Assembly (NCBI GenBank): GCA_014706295.1 | Contig: JACSVZ010000007.1 | Span: 50,234,975-50,298,974 of the forward strand | Direction: 5' to 3' | Origin: Lycocorax pyrrhopterus obiensis | Taxonomy: Eukaryota; Chordata; Aves; Passeriformes; Paradisaeidae | Length of the DNA stretch: 64,000 nucleotides | Shown: positions 23,993-35,900 of the stretch, piece after piece | Numbering within the stretch: position 1 is the first letter of the stretch | Layout: each line of letters starts with the position of its first letter | Translations under genes and position numbers: made by a program | Notes under the pieces: generated by a model | Database searches by the model: none | Seen by the model: only the letters and a program-made list of their open reading frames with translations | What the model was told of the DNA's origin: nothing

Positions 23993-24510
23993 AGGGAGGT
24001 GGGCTGGTATGACCTTGGCTGGCTGCCACATGCCTACCAAGCCATTCTCTCACTCTCCTTTCTCAATGGAACGGGGGAGAAAATATGATGAAAGGGCTTG
24101 TGAGCTGAGACAAAGACAGAGAGATTGCTTAGCAATTACTGTCATGGGCAAAAAGTCTTGAATGAGGAGGATCATATCAATTTATTGCCAATTAAAAATA
24201 GATTAAGATAGTAAGAAGAAAAGACAAACTAAAAGCATCTTCCTCTGACCCGTCCCACTTGTTCTGCCTGGGCTCAGCTCCAGTACTGGCTCTGCTGGCT
24301 CTCCCCTGAGCTGCACAGGCGATGGGAACTGGGCAAGTGGTCAGTTCATAACTTTCATCTGAGCTGCTCCATAACCCTCACTTTGTTTTCCTCCTCCATT
24401 TCAGGGTTCTTCTCACAGGTACAGCCCTGGCTGGGTCCCTCTCATGGGGTGCAGCTCTTCAGGAACAGCCTGCTCCAGTGTGGGTTTTGAACAGGATGAG
24501 GAATGATGGA
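23993..24510 (-). mobile_element. LTR of an avian ERV-L-type element, minus orientation
   Basis: I recognise the overall text of a common bird LTR read in reverse. There is a segment around 24000–24080 with GGCTGCCACATGCCTACCAAGCC. Next comes …tcaatttattgccaattaaaaata… at about 24176–24200, which gives AATAAA on the minus strand at 24181–24186. Last is a C/T-rich stretch with GGGTCCCTCTCATGGGGTGCAGC near 24435–24460 and CAGCCTGCTCCAGTGTGGGT near 24466–24486. No retroviral coding sequence adjoins it, so it is probably a solo LTR. Exact ends and target-site duplication were not found. Confidence 0.7.
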
Positions 24511-27500
24511 TGAACAGGATGATGTGATTAAATTGCCATAAGGAAGATAAGCGTTAGCCATCCATGTGGTGAGGCCAGTGAAACAGAAGGATCTCATGGG
24601 AAGGATATGGAATTTTGATTACAGGACAAGTTTAAAACAGAATGAAAATCTTCCTACCAAAATGGTTGCATTGCAGAGTAGGGGTAGAAGAGAGGGTCCT
24701 CTGAGATCCTTTTAATTCTGTGATCTTGCCAGGTTGAAAGAATTAGTTAATTGATGCTACATAAGGTAACTTTGCTTTAGGGGCAAAGCCAGAATCCGTG
24801 ACTTTATTTACTGATATTTGCTTATTTAGTATTTTGTTATAATTTCTCTGGGGTTTTTTGGCCCCTTCTTTCTTACTTTAAGCTAGGCTTTTGCCCTTGT
24901 ATAGTCCCTTACTTGTAAGCTATTATGTATTTGTCTCTCTGGAACTTTTATAGGGCTGTCCATGTCTATTACCATTCTAGTTTAGCTTTTACTGCATGTA
25001 ATTGATAGCAATAGCTGCTTCTATCAGACTTCATGAAGTGTTTGGCTTTCTTTTGCTTTTTGGCTAAAAAATTCTGCTTTGGGGTTTGCCCTTTAAAATG
25101 TAGGATATATTCATTTATGTTTTGTTTGTGCCATCAGCATGGCTCTTGTTAACAAACAGACTGTTTCTGAGAGTTGCTATTTTCTGGTTATTGCATTTTT
25201 CCTCAGGTGCAGACATCATACATCTGAATATTGGGTTCTGACCTCTTTCTTTTAGGCTATCTACACAGGCTGTTAATGAGCTTGAATATTGCATTAAAGG
25301 CTTGATGACAACTCCCCAGAGAAGAGTAATCTGTAGATGGTGTAATAGCAAGTAAATATTTAAGTCTGTTCCCAAGACGCTCAGGCTGTCAGCTTTGCAA
25401 AGCAGGGAAGGCATTTTGCTCTCTGTGCAGTGTTGTGATGTCAGAGGGGGGAGCATTACTGCTGCCCATGTTCTGGTGTGCCTCCATGGCATCCCACATA
25501 AACCTCCAAGATGGCACATACCAGATACCACTAGCTACTACCTCTTTCCTTACCCTATCAACTCTGGGTCCACAGGAAAAAAAGTGGGAGGGTTCCCAGG
25601 TTGCAGCAGAGAACCAGGAGTGCTGACTGTGATGTGGGAAGTGCCAGCCTGGCAGCCTCTGCATAGCCTGTGTGAGCCTTGGTGAGTGAAGTAGAGCCCC
25701 AGCCCATGCCTAGGATTTCCAGGCTCTCTGGCTGTACAGGTGAACCAAACAATACAAGGTCTCTCCATAGCTGTATTTAAGCATCACATTCACATTAAAA
25801 AGAATATCCAAGGCAATTAAGTCTACTGCAGTGCTGAATTAGAGACACTAAATTCCTCAAGGCCAGGAAATTTAGATAAACTATAAACTTTTTTGAAACA
25901 CAGACAATTTTACCTCTCATTTCCTGCCCTTTTCGTAAACACTCATAAAGGTTTCCCAATACACAGTAATGCAAACAAGATGATAATTTACTTTTGAAAA
26001 CATCCTGGGTTTTAGAAAGCAAATATTATCATGCTGAAGTTGCACAGTGTGAAACCACAGCTGGCTGTATTGGGGTAGAAGGTTAATTTGGAACATCTGT
26101 AATAAACTAATGACCCCCTCAAGCCATGAAGAGAAGGTAGTGCACTTTCTATTCGTGTTAGTATTAGGGAATGAAACCACATTACTGGGAGGGGAGGGAG
26201 GAAGATATTCTGGAAAACTGTCATGACTCTCTAGCTTTAGGAAGATTGAGAAAATCTTTCATGTCTCAGTTTTAATAATGATCAAACTTTTGGTGTTTGA
26301 AAAGCTAAAGGCATCTGCCACTTGCTTTTTATTTAAGGGGAAGCAGAATGTAACAGAATTTGGCCTATAAAAAGTGAGGTATTCCTAGTCTTTAGGCACT
26401 CCTGCTAGTCCCAATCCCAAGCTTGCTAAAATTGGTGTGTGCAGAAGGACGAGAAAATCAGCATCAAAACTTTTTAGCATATTGGCAGTACCCAACACTG
26501 ACTTTTAGAAATGGTATTGGAAAGGCTGTATAAGACACAAGATCTTATTTGTAGCCATCTGAGAAAGAGAGGCAGCTGCTTTAAATCCTGCTACTAACAA
26601 CCTGCTAGGGCATACTGAGCAGCCTCCCCAATCAAATTAAAACCACTGCAGGAAGTAGAAGAGTTCATTTTACATGTTGCTAGGCTGTTGTTGCTTCACT
26701 GGAAACACCCAGAGCAAATACCACCAATGAGGGCAAGAACGGTGCACCGTGCTGTGAGACTGAGCTTTTGACGGTGCAGAAAACAACGCTTTCTCTACAA
26801 GCCTCATGGAAAAATAAGAAATTTAATCAGATCACATACTGACTACATGGTGAATATTTAGTCATGCCATATCTGACAAAAATATACACTCATACTAGTT
26901 TTCTTATGTCCACTGCTTTTTTTGGGATGAAGTGATTCCACTTAGGATTCAGTAATGAAGTTACAGTAACCACCATTTTAAATTGCAGTTTGTAACCTGT
27001 ACAAGATATATTGTCATCTGACACAGCATAAAAATATTTTATTTGGATGCATAAATGCCTTTAGTACCCAGAACTGGAATGCTAGAAGATGGTGACTCTG
27101 GTCCCTGAATGAGCACTTTGAGGAAAGACAGCAAATGGAACAAGCTCTGACATCCAGTGTACACCTACACAGCTGCTCTACCACATGACATTTCTAAATG
27201 GGCTTTCCTACAACTGTATCTGACAAGTGATGAAAGCTGGATTGTTAAATCTGACAGTATCTCAGGTCTGTATCTCCAGGACACTTTTCGTTTAAAGGCT
27301 CTCAGCTTTTGGGTCTTCTTGAAAAGAACCACTTTAAAAATTGCACTGGCACATTAAACAAGTCCCCTTGTTTATCAGGCCCTATTTTCTAGAAGAAATC
27401 AAGGATTTAAAGATATCTGCCTGAGGCACCCAAAACCAGACCTGAATTCTTGGAAGGTGGATGTACAAGATCATTTATCACCTTCCTAAGAAGCACATAA

Positions 27501-28117
27501 AGTAAATAATATAAAATATATATGTGTAGCATATCATAGTAATGTATTTTATATAATATGCTATGCATGCATATATATTCATGTTCTTACATTTTGGAAA
27601 CTCTGAATTGAATATAATTTGTATTTTCCAGTGTAGCTGATTTGGGGTCTGTATTTCAAAACTTTAATTTTTACCTGTGTGAGAATATGAAGTGCATACA
27701 ATATCCATTGAATGAATGACTGCCTGCTCCTACCTTTCAAAATTCCAACATCCCAGCCACTTTAGTAAAAGCAAAAAAGTATTTATGGTAATCTGTTCCT
27801 TCAAAGACTCTAAGAACCATAACAACTCAATTTCCACCTGAAATAGGTGTGTGTGTGTGTTCATCTTCAGTAATACTTGGTCCAGCCATTTAAGGAATGC
27901 CTGAGACCCATCGCCCTGAGGCCCTGGTGTCTTGCTCTGAGGACTTCAGATGTGACCAACTCAGCAGATCTGAGGGACTATCCCATAAAATGTAGCACAT
28001 TCCTTAGTATGACAACAGAAATCATGGCCTGAAAGTCCGTGTTCCTGCTGTCTGACCGTGGTCAAGCACCCTATTGTGCTCTCCATCTCTCTGTGTTTAG
28101 TTCTTTTTACATACAGT
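24511..28117. other. Intergenic sequence, no gene recognised
   Basis: AT-rich unique sequence. A local near-pure A/T stretch with alternating AT lies at about 27508–27580, and a short GT run at about 27847–27861. The slightly GC-richer part at 25395–25770 has overlapping frames on both strands but no domain. Confidence 0.5.
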
Positions 28118-28365
28118 TTTGGAATGGTTTGGGTTGGAAGGGACCTTGTAGTTCATTCAGTTCCAGCCCCTTTCCATGGGCAGGGACATCTTTCACTAGA
28201 ACAGAAAAAAGAAACAAAACAGAACAGAATGAAGCCCCATCCAAGGTGGCCTTGAACACTCCCAGGGACGGGGCATCCACAGTTTCTTTGGGCAACCTGT
28301 GCCAGTGCCTCATCAACCTCACAGTAAAGAATTTTTCATAGCTAACCTATATCTACCCTATTTCA
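28118..28365 (-). mobile_element. CR1 LINE 3' end, minus strand
   Basis: Reads as the reverse complement of the CR1 3' untranslated end: GGAATGGTTTGGGTTGGAAGGGACC at 28121–28145, CCATGGGCAGGGACATCTTTCACTAGA up to 28200, GGCCTTGAACACTCCCAGGGACGGGGCATCCAC at about 28246–28278, and CTCACAGTAAAGAATTTTTC near 28319–28338. About 30 bases of A-rich sequence (28199–28229) replace part of the standard text. This is a 5'-truncated, non-coding insertion. Confidence 0.88.
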
Positions 28366-29435
28366 TGTATCATGTTCAAGAGGAAGAGTAGAGAATAACT
28401 ATCCAAAATAACCTAGTTTAGTACTTAGGAGACACTAAAAAAAGACAGGAAGGGATAGACTTGGATAAAGAATTATCCGATGCTGTTCTATGTCTAATAC
28501 TTACACCTTTAAAACCCTGCTTAGTTTCTACAAATGCTTCAATGTCTGCCTTTGCTGTTGGCAGATTCCCTGAATCTCTCATTCTGGAAGGTGAAGACCC
28601 ACCTTCATTTTGACAGCATGTGCATGTCTGCCCCGTTGCTATACAGGCTTACAAGCCAGACATTTCTGTGACCATCTCTTTCAGTGGCACAGCTCAAACT
28701 CATAATTGTCTCAGCTCATGCCTGCCAGATAAAATACTGTATGGAACAGTAATAATGCCTTCTTTTCTCTGAAAGCCACCTAAAATATTCATCCTTCCTC
28801 TGACGTCCAAGTAAGCACATACTATGCCTCTTCTTGGAGAGTCCCCTGATCACCATGACTGGTTTATTGGGGACCTGACTATTCCTTTTATTTTTCATGG
28901 AGTCCCCACACTGCCCTTGCGAGACCAAATGATGCAGAGTAAACTCAGTATTTAGTAGCTCTAGCACCAAATAGGGAGGGCAGAGATACATTCTCCAGTT
29001 TCTACATCAGTAAAGAGTTAAATTTAAATATTTGACCATTCACCACCACAGCCCCTAAAATGTCAAAATATATACCTGCCAGACTCTGGGAGAGGTGTGC
29101 AAAGTTACAGCAAGTAGAAGAATTGATCTATACAATTTCTTTTTCAGAAATAATCTGCAAACACACCCTGACTTCTGCAAAAATGTTTCCCATGTTTAGA
29201 GCAAACTACATGGGTAGTGTGAATGAACAGGCTGAGTGTCAAAGCCTTGGATATAAATGAACATGCCTAAATATGTGAGACCTGAACAAGTGTTGCAAAA
29301 TAGTTCATGAAAACTAGGACAGGCTCACTGTTACAACTCATCCTAGAAGGAGAGGGTAATCCTTGTTAATAGATCCATCGGGGTGGGTTAGAGTCAAATA
29401 ACACTGAATGACCCATGTTTGTAAATATACACACG
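28366..29435. other. Intergenic sequence, nothing recognised
   Basis: Unique sequence with no gene or repeat signal that I can support. Confidence 0.5.
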
Positions 29436-29660
29436 TAGGGTTTATTGTAGTGGAGTACTGCATCCAGTTTGGGCCCCCCCAGTGCAAGACAGATGTGAAC
29501 ATAACGGAGCAGAGCAAGACCAGCAGAGGGTTTGTAGGATAGCTGAGGGAATGGAGCACAAGATATGAAAATAGACTGGGAGTCAACCTGGAGTTGCTCA
29601 GCCTGGAGAAGAGAAGGTGAAGGGATCTTACTGCTCTCTACAACTCCTCATGGGAAAACA
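29436..29660 (+). mobile_element. Old CR1 LINE fragment, plus strand
   Basis: Contains GGAGTACTGCATCCAGTTTGGG at 29452–29473, followed by CAAGACAGATGTGAACATAAC-like text. GTTGCTCAGCCTGGAGAAGAGAAGG occurs at 29594–29618, then a GGATCTTACTGCTCTCTACAACTCC segment. These are the standard landmarks of the CR1 region around the end of the reverse-transcriptase ORF. Divergence is considerable and no frame is intact. Similarity may extend weakly to about 29850. Confidence 0.75.
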
Positions 29661-30405
29661 TTGTTATAAACCTCACCATCTTGCTTTATGGAAGACTTTT
29701 TCAAAAGGAATGAGAAGCATTTTTCATTGCACAAGAGATAAAAAAAAGGATTTTTCTTCACACACTTGAGCCTAACCTTGCTAAATTTTCAATAAAACAA
29801 GGGAAACTTTACTTAAGATTAGAACAAAATACTAAACCTTGGAGTAGGACACCTGCCACAGCAAAATAATTTCTATCCCTCTTGAAGGTATCTTTATGCT
29901 CATTCAGGTTCTGACTTCATAGGTGATTTCTTTCATTATAAAGTCATTGTATCTGGTTTGATTAGATCATAGTTTATTTGACTTGATGGGTATTACGTAT
30001 GGGTCTACAAAAGATGGATCAGTTTGGACAGGTGACACGGCTTGGAGCTCAGCCAAAAACATTGATACTTCTGTGAGCTGTTCTGTGAGATGTTCCCTTT
30101 GGATAGGCACGTACCATTCCCCTTACCAAGGCGCTGCATGATTTAATAAATATAGGGTATATTTACAGTATGTAACCAAACATGCTTTTTTCTCCAATTC
30201 TGAACTAAGGAGACTCAAAGTATCTTCCTCATTATCTTTGGTTCATGTTTACTGACAAGTAGAGTACGTAGCATCTATTAAGAATTACAGTACTGTGTTT
30301 CTCTTTTTGGTTATTAATTTTTTTTTAGTACTGTTTCTTGCCCATGTCACTATGCCATGTTTGTTTGTGAGCTCTTTAGGAGTAGCTTTCACTTACTCGA
30401 AGCTG
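29661..30405. other. Intergenic sequence, nothing recognised
   Basis: AT-rich unique sequence lying between a CR1 fragment and an LTR-like block. Confidence 0.45.
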
Positions 30406-30409
30406 TACA

Positions 30410-30800
30410 GGTGTTGTATAATGTATTTAAACCCTGTTGGTATGCACTAGCCAAACTCTCACTCAAGACCAAGATCCACACACCAAGATCCACACACCAG
30501 GATACAGTTAGACCAGGATCCACACATCAGGATCCAATTATTAGCTCATTAACCTCCCACAAATAGCTGTGGCTGCAGGGCGGGCATTAGCCCTATAAAT
30601 CAAGCCCTAGAAAGAGCCAAAAGTTAAGATCTGCTGAGCTGCTTGTTCCTGGTTGCTGTGTGCTGCATGTGCTGGAGCTCTGCGCTGAGAAATTATAATC
30701 CAAGGATCAGAAGACTGCGAGCTCCGGCACATACAGGCTCAGATAGTCTACCCTCTTTTTCAATACAAACATTTTTTTTCATTATTTATAGAGCTAAAGC
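30410..30800 (+). mobile_element. LTR-like block with short direct repeats
   Basis: A run of four to five imperfect copies of a 14–16-base unit (AGATCCACACACCA-like) spans about 30471–30540. It is followed by a TATA box (TATAAAT, 30594–30600) and then a GC-richer segment with CTGCTGAGCTGCTTGTTCCTGG. Reiterated short elements upstream of a TATA box are typical of the U3 part of LTRs. A poly(A) signal and clear ends were not found, so the call is tentative. Confidence 0.4.
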
Positions 30801-31039
30801 AAAAAATTTTGGGGGTATCACTTGTAAGTCCATCCTTGATGTATAATACCCCATTCTAGACTTTGTTTTCAAGAGTGATACAGGAAAATAAAAAGACGTC
30901 AAGAAAAGCCCATGAGGTCTAGAGAGCTGTGTAGAGAGGCTGACACGTTTGTTGTTGAGCTACAGGAAAGAGGAAAAATAAAGGAAAAATGATAGCAGTC
31001 TTTATATCTCTGCATGTTTGCTATGAAAAGGAAGGCAAT

Positions 31040-31295
31040 GAAGTATACTTCATTTCAACTGAGGATGAGAGGAAAGCAATCATTTTAAATAGCAAAAAGA
31101 AAAACTTTAAGTTAGGTATTAGGAAAGGCTTTCTAACAAATAATGTAGTTAACACCGAAATAGGTCCCTGGGGAGTTTGCAGATCTTCACCACATATCTT
31201 CATCACTGGATGTTTTTAAAATCCATCTCAGGAGAACACTGAATTAACAGAATGGTCTCTTCAGGTCCTATTTAGTCTTCTGTGTCTCTAGTAGC
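31040..31295 (+). mobile_element. Ancient CR1 LINE fragment, plus strand
   Basis: TTAGGTATTAGGAAAGGCTTTCTAACAAATAATGTAGTTAA-like text around 31112–31152 matches the CR1 3' region by layout. So do CCCTGGGGAGTTTGCAGATCTTCACC at about 31167–31192 and a GATGTTTTTAAAATCCATCTC stretch near 31209–31229. The match is weak and the copy is old. Confidence 0.45.
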
Positions 31296-32039
31296 TCCAT
31301 CAGTACAGCCACAGGTACCACTCTTGTTCCCCACAAAATATGTTTCTGGGACAATTGGTGCACTGCAGTTTTTGCTGCCACTGCAGATGGGGCTGGCTCA
31401 AATGCTTGCTAGGAGCTATAGCTCCTTTCCTTGTGAGGTATGAAAACCTATTTAGTGATATCTGTGAATGTTTTGCGTCCCAAACAAAGGAATTATTTCA
31501 AGGACACTCTTCTCAAGTATTCTGTTGAAATTATATAACTAGTAGACTAAGAGGCAGACTAAGCTGACTGTAGATTGTCAAAAATAGGATGGGAAATCAG
31601 ACAAAAGCCTGGGGGACAACTGAATCCTACAGGCCAGCCCTCTACCTGTTAGGTCTGTTGCATTTTGTTTCTTTTTCATTGTAAGTTTCAGTTTGGGTCC
31701 AAGCTGTGTAACTCTAAGACAGAGCCTCTCCTTCTCCCAGAAAGCAGAAGAACCTGGGACACCTTAGGATCATCAAAGAGCAGTTCCGTTTTGAATATGA
31801 GAGCTCTGACATGTGAGCATGGTAAGATGCCATTGGATCACATTCTCTGGAGCTGACTCCTTGCTCAGTAAACTCCCTTTCTCTGTACACCTCAAATGTT
31901 ACCTGCTCTAACAATGACTGACATTAATCATGGTGGCAGTTCTCTGTTATTCCTGTTGCAACTAGACAGCTGGCATTGTTTGTGGATATTTATCTATCTG
32001 GGTTTGTCACTGGTCTCTTAACTGGTGGGTACATACTCT
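31296..32039. other. Intergenic sequence, nothing recognised
   Basis: Unique sequence. The last part may include the diverged 5' end of the LTR that follows. Confidence 0.4.
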
Positions 32040-32505
32040 TGACAGCAGCATGTGAACTAGGAAGAGCCAAGGCCTTTTCTGCTTTCTGTACTGCCATGCT
32101 GGCAAGGAAGTTGAGGGTGCATGTGAAGCTGGGAGGAGACAGAGCTGGGACAGGTGACTCAAACTGACCAAAGGGATATTCCAGACCATATGGCATCATG
32201 CTCAGTATATAAAATGGGGGGAAGAAGGAGGAAAGGGAGGACATTTTGAATGATGTCTTTCCAAGTTACTGTTATATGTGATGGGGTCCTGTTCTCCTGG
32301 AGATGGCTGAACACCTGCCCGCCCATGGGAAACAGGGAAATAATTCCTGTTTTGCTTTGCTTGTGTGTATGGCTTTTGCTTTCCCTATTAAACTGTCTTT
32401 ATCTCAGCCCACAAGATTTCCAGCTTTTACCCTTCTGGTTCTCTTCCTGGTCCTGCTGGTGGGGGAGTGAGTGAGCAGCTGCCTGGGGCTTAACCACCTC
32501 AACAA
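32040..32505 (+). mobile_element. LTR of an avian ERV-L-type element, plus orientation
   Basis: Several landmarks of a common bird LTR appear in order. These are AGAGCCAAGGCCTTTTCTGC near 32062, GGGATATTCCAGACCATATGGC near 32173–32194 and a TATA box TATATAAAA at 32206–32214. They are followed by GAGATGGCTGAACACCTGCC near 32301–32320, an ATTAAA poly(A)-type signal at 32387–32392 and a tail ending in GGGGCTTAACCACC near 32485–32498. No pol sequence flanks it, so it is probably solitary. It belongs to a different family from the LTR at 24 kb. The 5' end is uncertain. Confidence 0.8.
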
Positions 32506-32526
32506 AATATTTGCAATGAGTCCGCT

Positions 32527-32595
32527 GGGACCCTTCTGCCAAAACTGATCAAAAAGTCAATTGGGACTTCTGCCAAAACCAGTCCAAGTCTAATT
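32527..32595 (+). repeat. Imperfect tandem duplication, about 33–36-base unit
   Basis: Two adjacent copies of a GGGAC…TTCTGCCAAAAC…AAGTC(A/T)AATT unit, differing by a few substitutions and a small indel. It lies just after the LTR and may be a small local duplication in its flank. Confidence 0.65.
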
Positions 32596-32737
32596 GCTCA
32601 TGGCAAATTCAGTATATTATTAAACACAAGGACAACCAAAAAAAGAGAATAAAATAAGCTAATATTGTTATAAAGCAAAAAGCTCTGACATATGCCACCA
32701 GAAAAGGAGTTTGCATCTCTTGGAGATGTTGCTCTCC

Positions 32738-32968
32738 TTAGAGTCATATAATAGTTTGGGTTGGAAGACACCTTGAATATCATCTAGTACCAACCCTCCT
32801 GCCATGGGTAGGGACACCTTCCACTAGACCAGGTTCTTCAGGGCCCTATCCAACCTGGTCTTGAATATTTTCTGGGATGGGACATGTAAAACTTCTATGG
32901 GAACCTGTTCCACTGCCTCACCAGCTTATTAGTGAAGAATTTCTGTCTCACAAGATCTAATAATGCCT
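32738..32968 (-). mobile_element. CR1 LINE 3' end, minus strand
   Basis: Reverse-complement CR1 landmarks in order are TAATAGTTTGGGTTGGAAGACACC at 32750–32773, CCTGCCATGGGTAGGGACACCTTCCACTAGACCAGG at 32798–32833, a CCAACCTGGTCTTGAATATTTTCTGGGATGGGACATG segment, and TTAGTGAAGAATTTCTGTCTC near 32930–32950. Short, 5'-truncated and non-coding. Confidence 0.88.
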
Positions 32969-35900
32969 GATGCAGTAGCTCACAGGGACTTCAAAGGTGC
33001 AAGAGTGGCATAGCTCTGGCAAGTGGAAGAAGGAAAAGGGAACAATTTTCCTATTTCAGAACCTTTGCTTTCATGTTCCCAAAATGATACATCAGTATGT
33101 AATCTCAATACCAATGTTTCCTCTGACATTTTTTTTCCCTTTCTTCAACTGGGACAAATACAGTTGCAATGAATTCTTCTTGGGAAGAGAAAAACATTAC
33201 CTCCCAATCTATCTGAAAGGTGACAGACCCTTTTCTACCAATCTTGCAAAGTCAGCTTCTGAAGGAGGTGCAATCCAGGGAGGGTGAACAGCAGTGCCTC
33301 TTTGTACAGACCAGATGGAGAGAGAAAGGACATGGGACATTCACATGGATTCTGCAGCTGGCAGCAACCAGAAAAGTGTGAATCTGGTCAGTTTTCTTTG
33401 GTCAGTGCCTTTAGAGAGATTTGGCTCTGCCAGATTCATTGCTGTCCTATTTTAAGGAGGATTCTTGTTGCTCCATTCCAGGAAAGCATTGTTTTGCTGT
33501 CTGTTCAGCATTCATTACTTTACTTCCAAGAGAAGGGAGGAAACAACAAACCAATTTCTTCCATTCATTTTCCACTATTTTTAGCCCTAGGGTCAGCTTT
33601 GGCATTCAGGGAGCAATATGCTTTGTGACCTAAAATACTGGGGACAGCAAACAAAGTGTAATCCTTGCTGATCGTATTAGTAGCTTTCTTTTTCAACAAG
33701 GAAAAGACTATCAGCATTGCTTACATACATTGTGAATTCCATCATGGATTTCTGCACTTCTCTATCATCTCCCTTTAATGAGTTCATGGTCTTTTAATTC
33801 AAGTGAATGAAGCTGGGCATGACAAGCATTGGAAAGTGGGAGGAAGGAAAAAACTGATGTCTGCTCTTGTGAGCAAGTTATTTTGTATTATTTACACACA
33901 ACACCACTGAAGCGTCTCACTCATAAAATGGAGTGGGAGGTATTTATGTGTCAGGAATGGTAAATGGTTCTCCAATAAGCTGAGGCATTTATCACAGTGA
34001 CATTTGCATATGAGATTGCCTCACTTTTTCTGTTTGTATAATTTCATTTTTAAACAAACAAACAAACAAAAAGTTTCTGGTTGTTACTAAAATCTTTACA
34101 ATGCACAGACCATGATACCCTCTCCACAGATGCAGCATTGGCAGTGACAGAGAACATTCCTCTTCCTGCCTCTCACTGGTGCCAAGCACCTTCTGTCTGC
34201 CAATGGAAGCCTCTGCACAGAGGTGCCCGGTTGTTATTTTCCTTTATGTGGAATGTCTGAAGTAGGAAGGCTGAACAACACCTTGATCATGACAAGTCAG
34301 AAGAGGATCAGCATCTGAAAATAGCTGCCACACAATGCAGACCAATTATTGCTCCTAAATCTGACAGATTTTGCCTTCAGATGGGAAGAACATATCGACC
34401 TGTCTCTATCTGCAGGTGTTTTTCAGGCAGGGTAATAAGAGCTGGATCTTTCTACTTCATTTGCCAGTCAGTGCCAGATGTACTGATGCTCTCTGTGATG
34501 TGGGAATGTCCCTGATGAGGACTGGACTGGAGTCCCTACACTTGTCTCATAAAGCTCTAAGTTCTTCTGCTTTATCATGGGCATATGGGGCTGCCTTACA
34601 TTTTGGAAGGGTGAAAACTATTTGAAGTTGTGCGAAAAAGGTAGAAAATGTGTAGACAAAAAAAAAATTCTTATGTATCTTCACAGGTTCAAATTCAAGA
34701 AAAGCTTCTTGAAAACTATTAGCTTATGGAATATTGTCTCCAAGAAGTGTGATATACATAATATTATGCTGGGCATTGTCCTCCAGAGTGATTAGTGAGG
34801 TGATCCTCTTTTCTAGCTTTTAGTGTCACTGTATTTGTGAAGTGTTTCAACATATGTAGAAGAAAAAAACCTATGTAGACACTCCAGAGGTGAAAATAAT
34901 GCTTCAAAATATTTAAAAGAAAAATTATTTTAAGACACTTAATGAAAGACTTCAGGAGTTAATTTGGCTCCCTAGGTGTCTACTTCTCACTGTATTTTTA
35001 ATTATTGTTTGTATAATGCCATCTAAAGATAAAAGAAGCTGAATCTTTGATGTAGCATTTTTGTCTTTCAGTGTTTGGAGAACTGAAATCTCATTATTTT
35101 TTCCCAATTGTATTTTCCAACATGGAAGTCCCAGAACCTGTAAATAATTTACACTCCTTTTGAAGTTTCTTTATCAGCTTCACTTCAGCAACATTCAAAC
35201 AGAGATCAGAGGCAAGATGAATTTTCTTGTGATACCCTTTGACTGTAAGGTAACATGCTGGAATGTTTGAAATGCGATATAAATGTTTCAATTGTTCAAA
35301 ACAAAGTTCAGCATGGCAATGCTCACATTTCAGTCATTATGTTACCTCCTTGCATTTAAAAGTTCCTTGCATCTTTTAAAGAAGTGAACTAAATTTCACA
35401 AGTGCTGACACATTAAACACATATTACACCGCTCTGAGAGATGTCTTCACTAGCTTTGCCTCACTGGTAAGCAAAATTAAATGGCTGATGATGACCCAAA
35501 TTTGGCTCTCACCCCAAGTCTTATTAAAAAAAAAAAAAAATCAACCAAAATGTCAGAAGGCAGTAACACTTAATTTGGTAATTTTTAAAATTTCACTTCC
35601 TGATGCAATTATAACTCTGTACTATACCTTCTCCCTCTTTTCTTCATTAAGGCAGTTTTTTATTTTGCATTAGTATGGTGAGATTTCACTGCCTTCACTG
35701 ATTTCTTTCCCTGCAGAGCCCTCCTACAGACCCCTGAGCTTGGTGAAACCTCCTTTACTGATGTTCATGGTCTCCATTCAGCATTTTTACTTTTTCTGTT
35801 CCTTAGAAAATTGAACACTATCCTTTCAACCCAGCAATAGAGCAGAGCAGTATCTGACAGTATGCCCTATCTGCACTCCAAATGTTCACTTTAGCACTTC

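Noticed and set aside
30471..30540. CRISPR-like spaced repeats
   Set aside because: The units are 14–16 bases, imperfect, directly adjacent and beside a TATA box in a vertebrate genome; an LTR U3 repeat is far more likely.
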